Assembly: GCA_949358305.1 (NCBI GenBank)
Contig: OX442324.1
Span: 8,405,601-8,469,600 of the forward strand
DNA from: Strigamia acuminata
Lineage: Eukaryota > Arthropoda > Chilopoda > Geophilomorpha > Linotaeniidae
Direction of reading: 5' to 3'
DNA: 64,000 bases
Below are positions 44,734-56,161 of the stretch, piece after piece (positions within the stretch are counted from its first letter, which is position 1; the number at the start of each line of letters is the position of its first letter). The position numbers and the translations under genes are program-made. The notes beneath the pieces were generated by a model that saw only the letters and a list, made by a program, of their open reading frames with translations, made no database searches and was not told the origin of the DNA.

Positions 44734-46215
44734 ATGGCTCAAAAACCATTGAATATGATCGATCCAAAAGGAAATAATAAGCAGACAAACTTAAATTTAA
44801 GTTCTGTACCACTTGGCGATCAAACAGAAAAGATTCCCGATCATTTTACTCTGTATTGTAATCGTCATGGACTGGATAAAACCAAGTTTAAAAATATAAT
44901 CGAAGCTTCAGACTATGTAAAAGCTAGGAACTGGCGAGATCGTACCCAATCTCAATCTTCACATCAAGATCCAGTACGGAATCCACAAACATACAGCCGA
45001 AACTTAGTGAATCAAGATTCTCATACTATGTTTCAAACATCCAGTAGGGGATCTAAGTTAGAAAAGTTTAAACCACCTAATTCGGTAGATAAGGGGGAAG
45101 AGAATTATAAACCTAATAATTCTCGTCCAGAGAGTTCGTTAACTAACCAGTCGGTTGTTCAGAACAAATTAAAACTCGTTTACAATCGAGATCAGCTAAT
45201 TTCAGTTCGATATGCTAATCCAGCTGAAGCACAACGATATGTGGCTAGCCTTAATCTGTCGATTAACCTACCGCTATCAAAAGAATTGGGAACCGTAAAC
45301 AAAAGTTTTGGGCCACCAATATCAACGCAAAGGAAAGATATTCGGACTCCAAACAAACATTTGCAGTCAAATAACGTACAACAACGTGCCCGATCGCCGA
45401 TCACAAACTCATGTTTGCGGACGTATGATTTGTCTACCAAGAAGAGTCCCCAGCCAAGACAATTCTACCTAACGCCCATTTCAAATCGAAAAAAGGTCAA
45501 GCAAACTTTTCCCTTGAAAAAGTATTACCAACACGATAATGAGAATGATTTTAAACCTAAAAAAGAAAGTTTTTTGACTAACCCACGGGAGATCCGGTAT
45601 CAATTCGAACAGTATTGTAAACAATACCAGTTAAATTCAGCTGAATTTAAAAATATAAACGAAGCGCAACAATTCGTATTTCGAAATCAATACCGTAACC
45701 AACGACTAAAACCCGTCCCAGTCGTCAATCTGACGGAGATACAACAATTTGCGTCTGGAAAGCAACCCTGCAATATCCAGAATAATTCATCTCAACGAGA
45801 GGAATTAAGAACTTCAAAAAAGCGTTTTCGGTCACCAAGTCCAGCTGGTGATGAAGAAACTTCAAGTACAAACCAACATGTTCAAAAACTGACTGAAAAC
45901 CCAGGTTTCCAATCATCAGTTCCACGACTTAGAGTCAAATATAGATCCCCTCGTTTGTTGCGGGATTTCACAATTCCAAATATGGGTCCTTTCCACGTAT
46001 GGTTTTCCAATGAGGGTCCCATTCATGTATGGTTTTCCAGAGATGACCTAAAACAAAAAGTTGGGTCGTCACGGTCATTTACACTGCCAAGTGAGTACAC
46101 TGTGTGTAACTGCCCAAAGAAAAAACGTCGAAAGAAATCAGTACAGCAGGCTGAGAGATCTCGGAAATTTGCAAATATGCGAGCTCAATATTTAGCAAAG
46201 AATCATGTTGATTAA
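44734..46215 (+). CDS. LX-2 protein with repeated YC-x-Y-x-L / EAQ-x-Y motif, function unknown
   Basis: 493 codons from the ATG at 44734 (MAQKPLNMID). It has no recognisable gag, polymerase, integrase or envelope domain. An approximately 35-residue motif occurs at residues 36-70 (LYCNRHGLDKTKFKNIIEA) and 285-325 (YCKQYQLNSAEFKNINEAQ), with a divergent version at 145-174 (NPAEAQRYV). A duplicated GP-[FI]-HVWFS occurs near residue 420-440, and a basic PKKKRRKK nuclear-localisation-like stretch near the end. The protein is polar and asparagine/glutamine/serine-rich, with long probably disordered linkers. A related motif occurs in LX-1. It could be a very divergent gag or an accessory protein. 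Confidence 0.75.
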   Translation: MAQKPLNMIDPKGNNKQTNLNLSSVPLGDQTEKIPDHFTLYCNRHGLDKTKFKNIIEASDYVKARNWRDRTQSQSSHQDPVRNPQTYSRNLVNQDSHTMFQTSSRGSKLEKFKPPNSVDKGEENYKPNNSRPESSLTNQSVVQNKLKLVYNRDQLISVRYANPAEAQRYVASLNLSINLPLSKELGTVNKSFGPPISTQRKDIRTPNKHLQSNNVQQRARSPITNSCLRTYDLSTKKSPQPRQFYLTPISNRKKVKQTFPLKKYYQHDNENDFKPKKESFLTNPREIRYQFEQYCKQYQLNSAEFKNINEAQQFVFRNQYRNQRLKPVPVVNLTEIQQFASGKQPCNIQNNSSQREELRTSKKRFRSPSPAGDEETSSTNQHVQKLTENPGFQSSVPRLRVKYRSPRLLRDFTIPNMGPFHVWFSNEGPIHVWFSRDDLKQKVGSSRSFTLPSEYTVCNCPKKKRRKKSVQQAERSRKFANMRAQYLAKNHVD

Positions 46216-46810
46216 CATGATATGATACACAAAGATTCCCCGATTATAGTGTAAACAGAAAATCCTCTTCTAAAAATCATGACCTCTCTTCTAAAGAAAA
46301 GGGGGACAAAATATAAAGTTAAAATTAACAATTCTCGAAAAGTAATATTACAGTATTAAAAGACAACTAGTTTAAATTAAAATTAGTCAATTGTACAAAG
46401 AATACCAAGTGACTCCGGTCATGACAATTAAGGGGGACATTTTGATTCTTAAATTGTCAACTCTTATCATCTAAAAGCTATTTATTGTATATTTATAGCG
46501 ATACATCTGACTAGGCATATGAAATAAATATTTTGTGATAACACAAATGATGATTTTATGTATGACGAAAGTTTCTTCAAAAAGAAGACTTGGAAATAAA
46601 TTCTGGACTTGAATTTAGGCTATTAGAAAAGATTATTTCGGCAGAAAATCAGAACTTAGATAATTCAAGTTAGTTTATGTAAACTCAAATTCGAAATTGG
46701 AAGTCACGGTATCTCCAAGATACATCAAGTCCGAAAATAGCATTTATGCTAATTAGGAGAATAACGAAAACTCTATAAAATATTATATAGTTGTGTTATT
46801 AAGGGGGATG
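46216..46810 (+). other. LX-2 3' untranslated region
   Basis: No ORF. It contains several AAGGGGGAC-type purine tracts (about 46300, 46430 and 46801), the last adjoining the LTR. Confidence 0.6.
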
Positions 46811-48711
46811 TATGACGGTTTACAATGGCTATAAATGCCTATTTTCTATCAAGAAAGCGCTGTTGCGCCAATATGATGGTATTTTTACAATATTCTGTGT
46901 AAAACTGATAAATGTCTAGAATAAAGTCATTTATGATGTTTCAAATACAAAGATGTTCGTTTATTAAGAATAAACACTCATTCCTACTTGATATCAAAGG
47001 ATTCCGGCCGAATCACGAAGAGTCGTCTGCTAAAACCGCATTTGTCAATGCGCAATGTTGCCACAAGATGGCGCGATTACGATTTAGCGGCAAATTCAAG
47101 ATATGAATATAAAACATGTAAATAAATATAAAACTATATTTACTAGAATGAAACGAAGCTTTGTGAACATTAATATAAAGATATATTAATGTCTTGTGAT
47201 GTTAAATACAATGTAACTTCCATTTTCTGCGGGACAGGACATTTGGTGATCAATCGATCAACCAATAGATCTGATTGGTGGATCCATTTCCGGTCCTGGG
47301 TATCCAGTTCCGGTTGTGGTGAGAATTAGCACATTGTTCCTCCGTATCCACTTCCGGTGATACGGGATTGGAGGGATTCGTGGAACCCATGTTCCAATTG
47401 GATAACTGGATTAATCCTTAATCCAGTCAGGTTATATAAACCCAAACAACCGGCCATTCTGCAGCTCTGTTTGATTATTTCTGTTTGGTATTGTTACTTA
47501 AGAAGTATGATTCGTTGTTCACGTAAAAAACCTTTTGGTTCTTTGTTGATTTATTCGCAAAGAACCGTTGCATGATTCTACAGAATCATGCCACCGCCGG
47601 CAATTGAAGTCGAAGTGCTGGGATTATTATGTTGCATAAATGTTACAGTCTACGGTTGCGACGCCGAAGGAGAACCCGCCGTTGTGCAATTCAGTATCCT
47701 CCGGACAGGACCAAGTTGTCTTTTTCGGTATGAACGTATTCCGTTACCACGAGTAGCATCGGTATTGTTGAGAATCGGTTCCTTCACCTGATGGTGCCAA
47801 AGCAGTCTGTTTTACAGTAACCACGAGTAGCACCAAGTGTTTGGCAAGCTGATTCTCATGGTATTCGATGCCAAAGCAGTCGGTCTATTATTAGTACCGC
47901 GAGAGATAAAACTGCTGTGCGGAGCCGCGAGCTATCGACCCCTGTGTACGTGGTACCGTCAACCACTCGATGGACGACCGTGCTGCGACGCCGGGGACGC
48001 TTGATACCGTTCTGCATGGCAAGGCGTATATTCTAATCGATGGCAATTGTGTGTTGCGACGGGAAGCTTAATCTTCATTTTATTTATAACAGCAAAACTT
48101 AAACTCGACAACCAGTTGGACCAAAATCAAGTCAGAAGACTTAATCTCATATTGAACTCAATATAACCGATAAGTTGACGACAACTTATTCCCGAAATAT
48201 CTAAATAAGAATTCACAACGATATGAATTAAATATAATTCATAAGTGGAATATTGATAAGTAAATGAATACATTTACTTACACCAATATCCTCCCAAAGT
48301 TGTGGCGGTGCAGACAAAGTCAACCGCAATGCTCAGATCATTCGATTTATCGACGTGCGATAGTTTACACAGCGAACCAAGGAAACCAGCGAAGCCGTAT
48401 CGGACTCCAGGACACAGCCATCCGGCTTAAGATGACATCTATAATCAGGTCGAGCGATGGGGAAACCGCTCCCATATTCCAGACCCGTAGTGATATTATT
48501 CTAGGGCCAGTTGGCCAATTCTTTGTATAGTTTAATAGCTGATTTAACTTGCCAAATGTCGGCATTAGTCCTATGTATAATTTAGCCTTGATATTATTGT
48601 TTACCAACAATAAACTGTCTTGTATTTATCTCGTATTGTATTCACTGTTTATTTATTGCGATCTCTTCCCGGTACCATTGTTAAATGGGAGTTGTGGTCG
48701 TCACCGTCACA
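46811..48711 (+). repeat. LX-2 3' LTR
   Basis: A 1901-bp copy of the 5' LTR with no visible difference, followed by the target TTGT. Confidence 0.93.
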
Positions 48712-48914
48712 TTGTGCCTTGTGACCAGTGCCAGTTTGTACCATTCTTGACCGAACAACAGGACAGTTTTACCGAAGCCACTTCAGTTATAGCAACAAAG
48801 GTTATATCTTTTCAATTCATTTATTTAGTTTAAAGTTAAGGCGTATTTCATTTCGACGCTAGTTTCAGTTTAAAGTTTAATTTTATTTAGCGTATTACTT
48901 CTTTCTCGAGTATT

Positions 48915-49721
48915 ATGGCCCGTAGACCAGTAAGAGTACGTGGAGCACGTGGAGTACGTGGTGGAAGACGTTGTGGTATGCGTGAACCACGCCGGGAAAT
49001 AGTAGAATCCGATTCGGAAGGACAGGGGGATGGAAATATTCCTAGAAATAATTCCAACTCCAATAGTTCTCGAACAGAACCGCTACCAGTTCCAAATGAA
49101 TTAGAGGTTTATTGTCGCCATTACCAATTGGAAGTGACGCAATTCTCGACTCTATACGAAGCCCAACAATACACGGCGAATAATCGACACGAAAGAGTTC
49201 GTGCTATTACACCCGATGTAATTGTAACCAACGAACAAACCGTTTCGATAGATATGAATGGTGTTTGCTCTCCAGCAACGTACCGCTACCAGCAGCTACC
49301 TTGATGGCGTATGTCTTCTGCCCGGGATGAAGGGGGACAGCAAAATTCTTTGCAACTTTCTGGTCCTCCTCAACTCTCACTTCCAGATAATTCGTGGCAA
49401 ACCACTGACCCAGAAAGAGGGGGAAATTTTGGTCAAAGAAATTTTTCTACTCGAACCACGAGGAACATACCCAGTGCAACGGTTGTAAATGACAATCTAC
49501 CCGTTCACACTGGATCTGGAAATGAACCATTTAGAGTTCCAGTTGCGTCACAACCTCTCCCACGCCGAGAAAATGGCACAAATGAACCTAATCAATCACG
49601 GAATGGATTCGAAAATACCCAAAATTTTCAATCTCATTCCCAATCCAATGGAGACTATCGAAATTATCGCGACCAGTCTCAAAATCGTCGAAGTAATCTC
49701 TCCATCGTAAATCGGAACTGA
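48915..49721 (+). pseudogene. LX-1 protein with the same YC/EAQ motif, one in-frame stop
   Basis: From the ATG at 48915 (MARRPVRVRGARGVRGGRR) the frame has an arginine/glycine-rich N-terminus and then the shared motif (VYCRHYQLEVTQFSTLYEAQ). A TGA at 49302-49304 interrupts it; the same frame then runs to 49721 with a polar asparagine/serine/arginine-rich tail. Removing LX-2 places this ORF downstream of the LX-1 LTR and primer-binding site. It is cut off by Copia-5 soon after, so no LX-1 3' LTR is seen. Confidence 0.65.
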
Positions 49722-49746
49722 CTGTGACAACACTTGTCCCTAAACT

Positions 49747-51289
49747 TTACATATCAATAATAAACTCTATTCTCAAGCATTTAATTTCACTTAACCAATT
49801 TTGAAATTCTACCAAAATGCTGTTTTCTTTCAGTGGTCTAAACCACACATATTCAGTATAAGCATCTATTATAATGACATATTTTTCCTCAGTTGGGGCC
49901 CTCCAAACACTCAAATGTATAGCTTCTAATGCTTTCCTGTCATTATCTCTTTGTGTTGAATAAGTGTTTACCTTTGCAAAGTCCCCTGTTATAGGGGTGG
50001 TCCCTGTGTCCTCCAATTGGACACCAAACACACCTTGTGATCCTTTCATGGCATAAACACTTTTTTCATTCAAATACCCCATACGGGTGTGCCATAATTG
50101 AAAAAATAGGACCCTGTCCTGTTTCTTAAACTCCATGCAATTTTCTTGCTTTGTAACATTTCTATTTCTAGAACTCTTTTTCTGATTTTTAATACCAGAA
50201 TCCAAGGGACCATTCTGTTTAATCCCTATTGTCATATTTGACTTTTGGTTACTGAAACCCCTTTTCGATTTCCCTGACATCTTTCTCAAAAGATCACTTC
50301 TATTTGGGTCCCCCTCTCTCTTTTTATTTCGAACCCGGTTCAAAAATCCGAATTTTGCAAATCTATTTGCATTTCCACTGTTCCGACTATTGCCATTAAG
50401 GGGGTTACCACCTTTAACTGTGGTTGCAGAATCCAAGTTGTTCAATTTCCTGTTTTGTTCTAAAGAAGGGGGATTCTTTTTCTCGGTTTTTACAAAAACC
50501 CTTTGTTTTTTCTGTTTACCAGAATCTAGAATGTTAATTTCATTAACCTTGTCCCCCTCGTTCTTTTTAATCTTTTTGTTCCCAACCTGGTTCGAAAATT
50601 CCCAGTTACCAATTCTACATTGATTATTTTCCTTGTTGGCATTCGAGATTTCTGAACAATTCTGTGTGATTGTCGAAACCCTGTTTGAATTAATCACATG
50701 AAGACCCTGTCTACAATTGTCCGTGCCATGCACTTCACTATCCCAATGCCCATTCATTTCATTCTTATGCACACGCATCTTACAAGTTGTTAAGATTAAA
50801 TTAGCAATGCCCTTTATCACAGTATCTGTTATCTGTTAGTGCGCTCTTATGTACTAAATGTGTTAGTAACAATACAATTTTATCTAGATCTAAATCAGGA
50901 TTCAATTCCAAATTTCCTTCCTCAAAAGAATCAATTTTACTTCTCAGTTGATCATTGAGTGCATTATTCATTGTTTGTCCGTTAAAGACATGTTGTCCAT
51001 GTGTTTCCATCTTCAATTGTGCCTTGTGTGTGTCATCCATTGTCTGTTTGTTGCAGGCATTCACCTTGTCTGTTAGAGACGTTCTCGTCGCACCAATTCC
51101 GTAAGCACTATTGTAGACAATCCTTGTCTCATACGTTTTATAATGCTGTCTTTGACGTCCCCGGCGCCTCTGAGCAACCTGCCAATCTTTAAAATTGGCC
51201 TTAAATCCCGGTAATTGTCCTCGGGGTCGAAATAATGCTTTTGTGTCTTTTAAAGACATTGTTGCTGCAGATAACACTATTTTCCACAC
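49747..51289 (-). pseudogene. Copia-5 Gag-Pol remnant (minus strand)
   Basis: Two overlapping minus frames (50801-51289 and 49747-50820). The first begins near MSLKDTKALF and holds a gag-like segment without a recognised zinc knuckle. The second has a basic, asparagine-rich spacer, a GAG-pre-integrase block (LWHTRMGYLNEKSVYAMKG) and the start of a degenerate copia integrase (AIHLSVWRAPTEEKYVIIID). It ends in the integrase at the LX-1 junction. The cysteine pair of the zinc region and most catalytic parts are lost. Confidence 0.72.
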
Positions 51290-53078
51290 AACAATTCACT
51301 ATTCGTAGCACTTTCACTAAAATGCACTTTTCCACTTTGGAAAAACTCAAAAAAACTAATTTTCCCCGCCAAAATTCAAGGAGAAAAATCACAAACTTCC
51401 CAGGGGCTAATCTCACTAAGTGAGATGACAAACTCTGCACAGTATCCCCCGAGTTCCGACCGGACACCTGGGACCGCGGGACACTCGGTAGCCAGGGAAA
51501 GCCTGTGCAGAAATAGGACTTTGCTTGCCTGAATAGGCAAAAGGGCAAAGAACACACTAATTGACCCAAACAAAACCTTAATAACTATACAAAGCTTCAC
51601 GACAACCCCGAAAATAATAAACAAAGCAATAATATGTTGGCAAGCTGTCGTCGAAATTGCGGGACGTTGGCGTTGCAAATCCCGCGTAGACGTCGCTGAA
51701 ACGTCGCTCGAATTGCTAAAATCCGTTGCAATTCACTTGTGCACCTGGCACAAGACTTATCCGGTCCCTTCGTTGCACAGATACCCGTCCCGGGCTAATC
51801 CGTGATCCAAAATAATGATTTCGTACTTCGCGTACGAAAATCACTCCAAAAATACTCGATACTTCTCGAAATATTTGCCAAAAATCTTGAAACGTTGTCC
51901 AGGCGTTTGCTGCAACTCTGTAGAACGTCTTCGCAACGTTTTCCCACGCTGGAATACTCAAATACGATGAGCGGAGTCTTCTAAACGTTGCGAAATCCAA
52001 TTCCGATCGCCGCCGCCGAAAAATGCTTCGTTTTTCCCGAAAAACGTTTTGATTTGACTCCAAACCGCTGCCTATCGCTTCCTACGACCCTTATGTGGTC
52101 CCACGTTGTAATTTCCAGCGCTGGGATCCACGTCTCGGCTCAAAAACAGTCCAAACACGGCCTCAAAGTCGTATCGCGATGGGCGCCGCCATCTTGAAAG
52201 TGGCTTTTCCGCACATCTTGGCTTGTCACGTGTTTCGGCCGCCAAAAATACTCGAAATAAATCCACAATAATTTTGCAAGTGTTCTTACTATCTATATTG
52301 ATAATCCAACGTTGATTCCACACTATTTCGTTGCTGAAATCCCGCGAATTCCGGTTCGTTTTTGTCCGCAATCCACTTTGTCGCTATTTGAGGTGTTAAG
52401 CCTCACATCCACATGCAAAAAGTTACCAAATATAATGCAGAAATAAACAATTTTAGTGCTTACACTCTCGTTGCTTTTGAACAACGCTTTTCCTGCATTC
52501 AAATCCTTTTCCCGGTCGTTTTTAACGGCAAATTATCGGCCGTTTTCGTCGCACGTTTGCCGTACGTTCGTCACGATGTACGCCGGTCGTTTTCCGTGTC
52601 CCGGACAAGAAAATCGTCGTGAAACAGGACGAGAAAAACACTACTTTGTTTGCCAAAGCTTTAATAAATGTTGCCCAGTTCCTTGGCAGCACTAAACTTA
52701 TTAAGTATGATGTTTTTCCTCACCCTTAACACTTTTCAATGTGCGCCGCCATTTGTAATCCACAAATTGTCGAGATTTGCTGCATTCGACTCGAAACACG
52801 TCGTTGAAACGTTTGAAACGTCCGCCGCACGAAACACGGTGCTTTCCGCACTATTCCTCGTGAAAAATCGCCGAAACAATTACGTTGCTGCTCCGTTCGC
52901 CGTCGCGAGCTTTCCTGCTTCGCAATACACGGGAATCCACTGCTGTGATGCCGCGAAAACGTTTGCGTTTGCCGCGTCTCGTTACCGACGATCCCGGCGC
53001 TCGTCCCTGACGTCCCGGGGTCGAAAAATAGCGTAGAATTCAAATTTTCTACTTAAAATGGCGCTAGCACTCACCAAA
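51290..53078 (-). other. Copia-5 leader or unrecognised insertion
   Basis: A 1.8-kb stretch richer in GC and CG words (51.6-53.0 kb) between the Copia-5 primer-binding site and gag. The open frames on both strands match nothing I recognise, and no inverted or direct terminal repeats were found. Confidence 0.4.
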
Positions 53079-53082
53079 ACCA

Positions 53083-53094
53083 CCCTCTGCTACC
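53083..53094 (-). promoter_or_regulatory. Copia-5 primer-binding site (initiator tRNA-Met 3' end)
   Basis: The minus strand reads TGGTAGCAGAGG, the complement of the 3' end of metazoan initiator tRNA-Met (recalled). It places the Copia-5 5' LTR immediately to the right. Confidence 0.75.
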
Positions 53095-53095
53095 A

Positions 53096-53434
53096 TTATT
53101 GACTTTTAATCGTTGTGAGTGCATGTGAGAAGCCAAAAAGTCAGAATTGCTAAAACCACCATTCTAAGCCAGTGGTGGCTGACATCTTTATTTGTCAGAA
53201 AACAGAAAGCAAGTGTCATGACTTGAGATTTGTTCTCCTCAAGTCAAATACATAACAAAAGAGAACAAATCAATGGATAACAATCATTGATTTGTCTTTT
53301 ACATAAAAAGGCAACTAAATGCTTGCATTATCAACCGATAAGCAGCCCAAAACAAACTAAACAATAAGCTCTCTCGAGCAGACGACAACCGAGATAATTA
53401 TCGCAAGGCATGAGCCAACTGTGGGAACATAACA
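53096..53434 (-). repeat. Probable Copia-5 5' LTR
   Basis: On the minus strand the sequence begins TGTTATGTTCCC and runs to the primer-binding site. It is similar in inverted orientation to 59105-59360, the probable Copia-6 3' LTR (shared GTCGTCTGCTC and ACAAATCAATG words in order). The outer limit is uncertain. Confidence 0.5.
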
Positions 53435-53765
53435 CGCGTAATAATCAAACCAGAAACAGCCGGCTCTCAAACTCGAGACAATATACGACAAGAATCACGT
53501 TGCGCTGTGGTCGTGCTAATTCGGAAAGGCACGACTCAAACTTTAGTCGTATGCTTGATCTAAAAACTTTACACTTTGTGCACGTGCGTTGATGTGAACA
53601 AGTTTGCATTGCCGACGCGTGTTGGCCGAAGCATCATGCGATTTTGTGCAATTTCGTGCGTTACTGCATGCTTTAACGCACGACGCATGAAGTTGAAATA
53701 TTTCAACTTCATGTGTTAACGCATGCAGCAACGCATGCATGTAAACTAGGCTTAAAACAGCTTTA
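53435..53765. other. Unassigned junction with a 28-nt perfect palindrome
   Basis: Between the oppositely oriented Copia-5 and Copia-6. A perfect 28-nt palindrome (53686-53713, half-site CATGAAGTTGAAAT) sits within a larger imperfect inverted repeat of GCATGC and TTAACGCA words. Confidence 0.7.
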
Positions 53766-54924
53766 ATGACAAATGAGAATGACAAATTGAACTCGAAAAT
53801 GACAACAAAAGTTGTTAAACCCTTGTCTATGGACATTTGGCATGGGAGAATGGGTCACCTTCATGCGAAAGGTGTTGTGCAGATGCAAAAATCTGATGAG
53901 ATTTTCGGGATTAAATTGAGCAATGAAACAATGTCTCTTCGTGATGCCTGCAGTAGGGCTAAGCATGTTAGGGCTAGCTTTACCCCCATTGATGAGATCA
54001 AATCAAAAGGAATACTGGATTTAGTCCATATGGACGTATGGGGGTCAACACAAAATAAATCACTTGGAGGGGCCCATTATTACTTAATTATTGTTGACGA
54101 CCACTCACGTTTTATGTGGATCGATTTTCTTAAACAGAAAAGTGATGTTTTGGGTTGCTTTAAGCAATGGCAAGCAGAAATCGAGAGGTCGACTTCACGG
54201 AAAGTCAAAACAATTCGAACTGATAATGGGGAAGAATTTGTTTCAAAAGAGTGGGAATTGTATGTTAATCAATGTGGAATCAAATGTGAATGAACGAACG
54301 CCTACAGCCCAGAAATGAATTCTATTGCAGAACGTGCAAATCGCACTATTTTGGAAGGAATACGTGCAATGATGATTGAGAATGATTTCCCCATTTAACT
54401 TTGGGCAGAGTTAGCAAATACTTTGGTTAGCAAGTACTCAGGTACCCCACTCAAGTTTGAAAGGAAAAACACCTTATAATGTCTTTTACGGCGACGATTA
54501 TCCATTAGGCATCTTAGATGCATTGGATCTATGTTGGATTTATGTTCATATTTCAGCCCAAACTTGAAAGAACGAGTTTGAAAATCATGCTTGGGCAGGG
54601 GCATTAATTGGCTATGCAATGTCGACAAAAGGATATAGAATTTGGGACCCCCATAAACGAAAAGTGTTTGCTTCAAAACACGTTATAATTGATGAGAATC
54701 AATATTGGTATGAGGGGGAAGTCCCAAAACCTCCCAAGGGACAAGAATTTGTACAGAATTCCGCAAATGATGATACATTTCGTATGTTTAATGATTCGGA
54801 TTCAGAGGATGAAGGGAGTGTGCAATCTATTCCAAATTTGACGATTCAATCCCCATTACCGGAAGTTACTCCTTCCACATCACAAGTTCCTCGACCCCCA
54901 AATACGCAACCCATACTTCCTGAT
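53766..54924 (+). pseudogene. Copia-6 integrase and linker
   Basis: The plus strand has a GAG-pre-integrase block (WHGRMGHLHAKGV), the integrase core (LVHMDVWGSTQNKSLGG, IIVDDHSRF, TDNGEEF) with a stop at 54291, then the degenerate NSIAERANRTILEG with the glutamate, a stop at about 54396, and the C-terminal region (TKGYRIWDPHKRKVF). An acidic proline-rich linker is cut by the CACTG element at 54925. Confidence 0.85.
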
Positions 54925-55304
54925 CACTGCAAAAAAAATTAGATTTTCGTCTATAAAATATTTTGGAAATATAACTGAAATGCAATATTTCCAAACCGGA
55001 AAGTTATACAGTATATTCCAAATTGTACAAACATAAAATTTCCAATGACTTTCCAACACTGAATGCAACCGTTTCCAAACGACTTTTCATATATTAAATT
55101 TCCAAACAGTTAAACACATATTTCTCAACCAGTAAAGTTAATATTTCCAAATGTAAAATATGAGTTTCCCATCAGTAAATAACAACTTTCCAAATATAAA
55201 ATTTGATATTTCTTTTTTCATAAAAATTCTAAATAAGTTAAATCTTAAAATAAATCCCTAGAGATTTCCATAAAAATTCAATACATCCTAAAAATATGCA
55301 TAGG

Positions 55305-55735
55305 ATTCATTCCTGAATCCTAAATCTTGAATTCTAAATTCGTTTCTGAATCCTGAATCCTGAATTTATTTCTGAATCCTGAATCCTGAATTTATTTCTG
55401 AATCCTGAATTCGTTTCTGAATCCTGAATCCTGAATTCTGAATCCATTACTGATTTTAAATCCTGAATTCATTCCTGAATTATGAATTCTAAATCCTGAA
55501 TGCATTTCTGAATTCATTCCTGAATCCTGAATTCTGAATCCAAAATCCTGAATTCTAAATCCTGAATTCTGAATCCGAAATCCTGAATTCTAAATCCTGA
55601 ATTCTGAATCCGAAATCCTGAATTCTAAATCCTGAATTCTAAATCCTGAATTCATTCCTGAATCTTAAATTCTGAATCCGAAATCCTGAATTCATTCGTG
55701 AATCCAATAATCTTGAATCCTGAATTCCATAAACT
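55305..55735. repeat. TGAATCC/TGAATTC-type satellite
   Basis: A run of short units such as CCTGAATCCTGAATTCAT and TTCTAAATCCTGAATTCTGA, mostly multiples of 7 with insertions. The same satellite fills 63570-64000 in a related element. Confidence 0.9.
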
Positions 55736-56130
55736 AAGGCTATATTCATAGCCTCGAAACAAAAAAAGAGCTAAATAAACTGAAGGCAGTGATAAAAACT
55801 CGCATCCATATGATGGTGTAACAAATTCTAGAATCTTATTAAAATGTTACGCTACAAAATTTGTGTGAACGTTTCATTTCATCTAACTCCAACAATAATA
55901 ATCTAATTATTTGTTGAAGTACAAATGATAAAACCAATCCCATATTTAATAAATATAAATTTTGAATTAGTTTTCGCCATCTGGTGATAAACCCATAAAT
56001 TTTACAACCTGGAAACATAGGATCTTTAGTCATTAATTTTTAGGGTTGTGAAAAGAATGGAAATACAAATTTCCAAATCTTATTTACATTAACTTTCCAT
56101 ACAATTACAATAATTTGCAACATCATCTTT
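55736..56130. other. Right part of the CACTG element
   Basis: AT-rich; no coding sequence recognised. Confidence 0.4.
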
Positions 56131-56161
56131 CAGTGTTGAAAATTTACAGAAATTTGATACG

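Larger units (their letters stand above)
39074..48711 (+). mobile_element. LX-2: polymerase-less retrotransposon with 1.9-kb LTRs
   Basis: Two 1901-bp LTRs (39074-40974, 46811-48711) look identical and are flanked by TTGT (39070-39073, 48712-48715). A tRNA-Gln primer-binding site follows the 5' LTR in three tandem copies, and AAGGGGGATG precedes the 3' LTR. The 5.8-kb interior has one substantial ORF (44734-46215) and no reverse transcriptase, integrase or RNase H. This is the layout of a large non-autonomous (LARD-like) element that depends on a helper. Identical LTRs imply recent insertion. Confidence 0.9.
54925..56135. mobile_element. CACTG-type non-autonomous transposon with internal satellite
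   Basis: The left end is CACTGCAAAAAAAATTAG; the right end is taken at CAGTG (56131-56135) by symmetry. It separates the Copia-6 linker from its reverse transcriptase. About 55% of the first 300 bp are T/A-rich TTTCCAAA words shared with 63176-63560. No transposase is present, and the target duplication is not clear. Confidence 0.6.

Noticed and set aside
52413-53043. ORFs of 70-120 codons in the GC-richer 52.4-53.0 kb region
   Set aside because: Overlapping frames on both strands, no motif, and located in the presumed Copia-5 leader.
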